NCBI GenBank assembly: GCA_020746105.1
Contig: CM036618.1
Span: 18,459,001 to 18,523,000 of the forward strand
Direction of reading: 5' to 3'
Source of the DNA: Trogon surrucura
Lineage: Eukaryota > Chordata > Aves > Trogoniformes > Trogonidae
Length of the DNA: 64,000 nt
Positions within the stretch are counted from its first letter, which is position 1, and each line of letters begins with the position of its first letter. Below the pieces are notes generated by a model, which saw nothing but the letters and a program-made list of their open reading frames with translations, was not told where the DNA came from and did not search any database. Below are positions 60,731 to 64,000 of the stretch, piece after piece. The position numbers and the translations under genes were made by a program.

Positions 60731-60935
60731 TAGTACTTAGCATTTGTAAAGTATTATTATTATGATTAAATTAAACAATTTTAATATAATGCTTCTAACA
60801 GACAACATCATTTTTAAAGGTAGGAAACTGCATCTTATTAAGACTTAATGACACACACAGGGTCACACTGTGAGTTTGCGGGATAAGCAGTTGAATTAGA
60901 AGACCTGACTTCCATTATAATGCTCTACATTAGAT
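60731..60935 (-). mobile_element. MIR-like SINE relic (best preserved in the window)
   Basis: The plus strand shows the complement of MIR over about 200 bases: TAGTACTTAGCATTTGTAAAGTATTATTATTATG, then ACATCATTTTTAAAGGTAGGAAACTGCATC, then TTAAGACTTAATGACACACACAGGGTCACACTGTGAGTTTGCGG, then GATAAGCAGTTGAATTAGAAGACCTGACTTCC, then TGCTCTACATTAGA. MIR complements in order are cattttacagatgaggaaactgaggc, ttaagtgacttgcccagggtcacacagcgag, ggagctgggattagaacccaggtctcctgactcc, tgctctatcca. The order and spacing support the call, made from memory. Confidence 0.72.
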
Positions 60936-62143
60936 GAAAATCCACAACAGAAAAATGAATGGAAATAAAAAAAGACAGATGGAGAATGAAAGGAAACGTG
61001 CATAAATGTTTGAAATAAATATATGCAGTGAGCAATAATGAAACTGTTAATTGAAACCTTTCCTCACTTTTAAAGAGAATTAAATGTATTTGCTTGCAGT
61101 GCATTTGGAATAACAGGCTACTGAAAGGGATGATGGGGCCTGTGAGAGAAAGTGAAAGCATTTACTGAGGATGTTGCTAAAAGCTATATTTTTGCCTCCA
61201 CTTTCAGGAAGGAATAAGAGGACAGATGGCAGAAATTTCCCAAGGGAGAAAAGAGAATTACTGGAGAAGATCAGGATCAGACCTGCACAGGTGATCATGA
61301 AATCAAAATGCCTGAAAACTCAATTTCTCAAGGTCGATATAACCCATGCCTAGGTAACCAGCTTTTCTGAATTCTGAGGCAAATGGGACAACATGTGAAA
61401 ATGGTGAGGTGCTGGGAGACTGGTAAGACTGGGATGTCGGTGATGACATAGATAGACTCAAAATACATCAAAGTATTATCAGCTGGGTGGTTTCTATTTT
61501 ATGTGTGTTTCTGTACCACACTCATCGCTGCAGTATCAGAGCACCTTCAGTAGCATCAGCCACATGGTCTTAGCCCTCTCAGCCTCTCCTCCCAGGAGAA
61601 TAAGTGTGTCTTGTAGGGCCTTGTTCCAGTAGCATTTTTTTGGTATTATTAGTATGTATTGTAGAATATTTGTTGTAACAGCGTGGGCTGAGAAATGTGC
61701 CTGAAGTGGAAGGTTGTAGGTTAAAGAGGAGGCTGCATATCACAGTATTGGTTGCTCCTGTAGGAGGTCTGATTGGACTGGAAATTTGCTGGAGATTTTG
61801 AAAAATAAGGACAAGAGTTCCTCCTCCCTGCCATAGCTGTTGACCTTATTTCCAGCTTATTTGTGCCTGCTTTCTTTCTGCTTCAGGGATAAAGACCCTT
61901 TTCAGACATGACCACCAGACCCTAGCTGTACAGAGGAATGCAGTTCTGTTCCAGCCCCAGTCAAACAACTAGATTTTGTGAGATGACTTGTTCCTAATGC
62001 CATGGGAGCTAAATGCTTAAACATCTTTAAAATCTGTGCTGACTTTATTCCCGTTTTGTCATCTAGCAATTGCACAAGTGTACACAGTATCCCTGTGCTT
62101 TTGCATCATTGAGGTGAATATTGTACTATGAAAAGATACAATA
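60936..62143. other. unique non-coding sequence
   Basis: No gene is recognised. A weak trace of LINE-like coding near 61140-61210 is noted among rejected items. Confidence 0.5.
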
Positions 62144-62350
62144 GCTATGGGGAGGGTGCTGGAAAAGCTGAAGAGGAATATAGTGAGATGGCTTAAATAC
62201 TGTGATTTGATTATTCATAGTCAGCATGATTGCATGAGAAATACTATATCTACCAAGGATAATCTGTTTTTGACTTCTCAAGGGAAATGCAAAGAATTTC
62301 AGTGGATTGACATCTTGCCTAGAATTTAGCTTACAGACCTTATGGAACAA
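62144..62350 (+). mobile_element. decayed LINE reverse transcriptase fragment
   Basis: The frame at 62147-62329 reads MGRVLEKLKRNIVRW, then KYCDLIIHSQHDC. CR1/L2-type reverse transcriptases have GKVLEKIIRNRIVRHL followed by a NDLISxSQHGF block at this spacing. A second frame just downstream gives GNAKNF and a CLEFS block where the family has GNAVDV and YLDFS. The catalytic core is not preserved. The match covers about 45 residues by eye and from memory, so it is a probable relic of an old CR1 or L2-type element rather than a sure one. Confidence 0.5.
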
Positions 62351-63248
62351 CTGGAAATTATAAATGTGATGCAGGGTGATCAAGCTTATTGAGTACTGAG
62401 GAGCAGGTTTCTAGTTTCAGGGAGCCTCTTACAGACCAGCATCAGAGTGATCCCTTTGCTCTCTTCTTAGTGGATGTCACAGAGACTTGCCAAGGGAAGC
62501 ATGAGCTCTATGAGATGCTCAGAAAGTGTTTCATTTCCCATGTAATGACTGTTCTTCTCACATCAAATCCTTTGGCTGGTCTCATCTGAACTTGTGCTGG
62601 ACTTGACAATCATCTTACTGGATCCTGGTTGGGCTGCTCTGAAAGAGTTAATGTGTAAAGTAAGAGAAAGTTTTGGACAACTAGGAAAAAGTCAGTGAAT
62701 ATTTTCACATGGAACTAACAAGTTGCTAGCACTGACCATTGAACTGTGTCAGAGACACTTAGGCACTCCTGAATTTCATATAGCCTCACTTTTATCTCTC
62801 AGAATTTTTATTTTGTTAAACAAAGAGCATTTTTTTCTGACATTAAGAAACCACTTGAAATATCTGTTGTCCATTACTCATATGTTATTATTAAGCCTAA
62901 CTTAAAAGTATTGAGGGTGTAACGTACAGCATGTTACTCTCATCTAGAAGGTGCAAGTGGTTATGCAAAAAGTCACTTGTCCTGCAAGTATGCCTCGTGT
63001 TGCCTGCAATAAATATCTCTTTGAGGGAAAGAACAGATGGAGAAGAGGTCATGTGTGGCTTATGTTGATTGAAGCTATGTTTCTGCCCAGTACAGTAAAG
63101 ATATTGTTGAGTACTTACCTTCCTTGTGAAAATATTGCTTTTGTACCAGTACCAACATATCTCTGTGTGTCAATCGTCTCTTGTGCAAGCACCAGCTGGG
63201 GAAGTTCATTCTGCCCTGTCCGATATGTAAGTGGTACCTCTTACTTTT
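62351..63248. other. unique non-coding sequence
   Basis: No gene or repeat recognised. Open frames of 60-100 codons match nothing I know. Confidence 0.5.
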
Positions 63249-63746
63249 CATAGAATCATAGAATGTTTGGGGTTGGAAGGGACCTCTAGAGACCATCTAG
63301 TCCAACCCCCTGCAAAAGCAGGATCCCCTAGGGCAGCCACACAGGAATGCATCCAGGTGGGTTTTGAAAGTCTTCAGAGAAGGGGACTCCACAACCTCTC
63401 TGGGCAGCCTGTTCCAGTGCTCTGTCACCCTCACAGTAAAGAAGTTTTTTCTAATGTTGAGGTGGAACTTCCTATGTTCTAACTTAAATCCATTATTTCT
63501 TGTTCTAATGCTGGGCACCACTGAAAAGAGATTGTCCCCTTCCTCTTGACACCCACCCCTCAGATATTTATATATCTTAATTAGGTCCCCTTTCAGCTGT
63601 CTCCTTTCAAGACTAAACAACCCCAATTCTCTCAGTCTCTCTTCACAGGAGAGATGTTCAAGTCCCTTAATCATCCTCATAGCTCTCCGCTGGGCTCTCT
63701 CCAGTAGGTCCCTGTCTCTCTTGAATTGGGGAGCCCAAAACTTGGA
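63249..63746 (-). mobile_element. CR1 LINE, 3' fragment, minus strand
   Basis: The plus strand opens with the complemented tail (ATAGAATCATAGAATG, GGTTGGAAGGGACC). On the minus strand the ORF2 C-terminus reads [76 protein letters not shown] and [16 protein letters not shown], ending in a TAG-type stop at 63297. No stop interrupts it, so it is fairly young. CR1 homology ends at FWAPQ near 63746, where the expected LEYCVQ should precede. It belongs to the same group as 5410-6219 and 44237-44543. Confidence 0.94.
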
Positions 63747-64000
63747 GATCGTCCTTCTATGTTCTGCATGAGTGTCAGCTGTCCCTGTGATCATGCTGCT
63801 GACACTTCTAACTTGATCTGTCGGCATTTCATTAAGGTACCTCACCAGGCCAGTGCTTCTGGATGAAGCTTTTCCCAGAGGCATTCCCATGCTTGAGGTG
63901 TAGGTGGGGACATTAGGCCCAGCCAGGAGGTGTCTGTGATGCATAAGGTTCACAAGCCTAGGAATAGCCCTTGCGAGTTTTACCATGCTCTCAGAAGCTC
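63747..64000 (-). other. unidentified sequence fused in frame to CR1, runs off window
   Basis: The minus-strand open frame of the CR1 copy continues without a stop upstream to 63986 (blocks [53 protein letters not shown]). None of this resembles CR1. It may be the pre-existing insertion target (another repeat such as an LTR, or unique DNA) that happens to be open. The window ends before its limit can be seen. Confidence 0.4.

Noticed and set aside
61140..61210. Possible LINE trace (KVKAFTEDVAKSYIFASTFRK resembling an EKAEVLNEYFASVFT block)
   Set aside because: Only about 20 residues in one frame, with wrong spacing to the fragment at 62144. Too weak to call without a profile search.

Overview
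This window looks like non-coding nuclear DNA from a bird. The evidence is a set of CR1 LINE copies, most cut off at the 5' end and most ending in the octamer tail (ATTCTATG or ATTCTGTG, or its complement) typical of avian and reptilian CR1. Recognisable repeats are sparse, with young CR1 covering roughly 6% by eye. There are a few very old amniote repeats and no prokaryotic-style gene packing. The species cannot be told from the sequence. I find no protein-coding gene, tRNA, rRNA or CRISPR array that I can support. The long open frames outside the repeats do not resemble proteins I recognise, and the window could equally be intergenic or lie in a very large intron.

Layout. 1-5354: unique sequence with a 54 bp CR1 tail (1313-1366), a MIR-like SINE relic (3895-3980) and a TAAT-rich block (4430-4765). 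5355-6600: an older CR1 split by a younger CR1. 6601-17050: unique sequence with low-complexity tracts and a small hairpin. 17051-17520: a CR1 3' end on the minus strand joined to an unusual open frame. 18001-18485: a CpG island, the best promoter candidate. 18486-28469: unique sequence with a perfect 12-bp palindrome (19830-19855) and an A/T inverted repeat (27612-27705). 28470-29760: an ancient CR1/L3-type reverse transcriptase on the minus strand, interrupted by a poly-A-bearing insert with an apparent target duplication. 29761-44236: mostly unique, with MIR relics at 36588 and 43181 and a homeodomain-site-rich block at 42040-42380. 44237-44543: CR1. 44900-45100: a probable L1/Tx1-type ORF2 relic. 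52363-53948: the longest CR1, with a nearly open reverse transcriptase frame. 55250 and 60731: MIR relics. 62144-62350: another old reverse transcriptase fragment. 63249-64000: a minus-strand CR1 fused to an unidentified sequence that runs off the window.

How it fits together. There is no operon or pathway here. The history that can be read is a layered transposon record: old relics (MIR, the CR1/L3-type element and perhaps an L1-type piece) overlain by at least three CR1 groups distinguishable by their 3' ends. In one place a younger group inserted into an older one. Regulatory potential is inferred only from composition (the CpG island and TAAT-rich blocks) and needs comparative data. I saw no sign of a novel multi-gene system and do not claim one.
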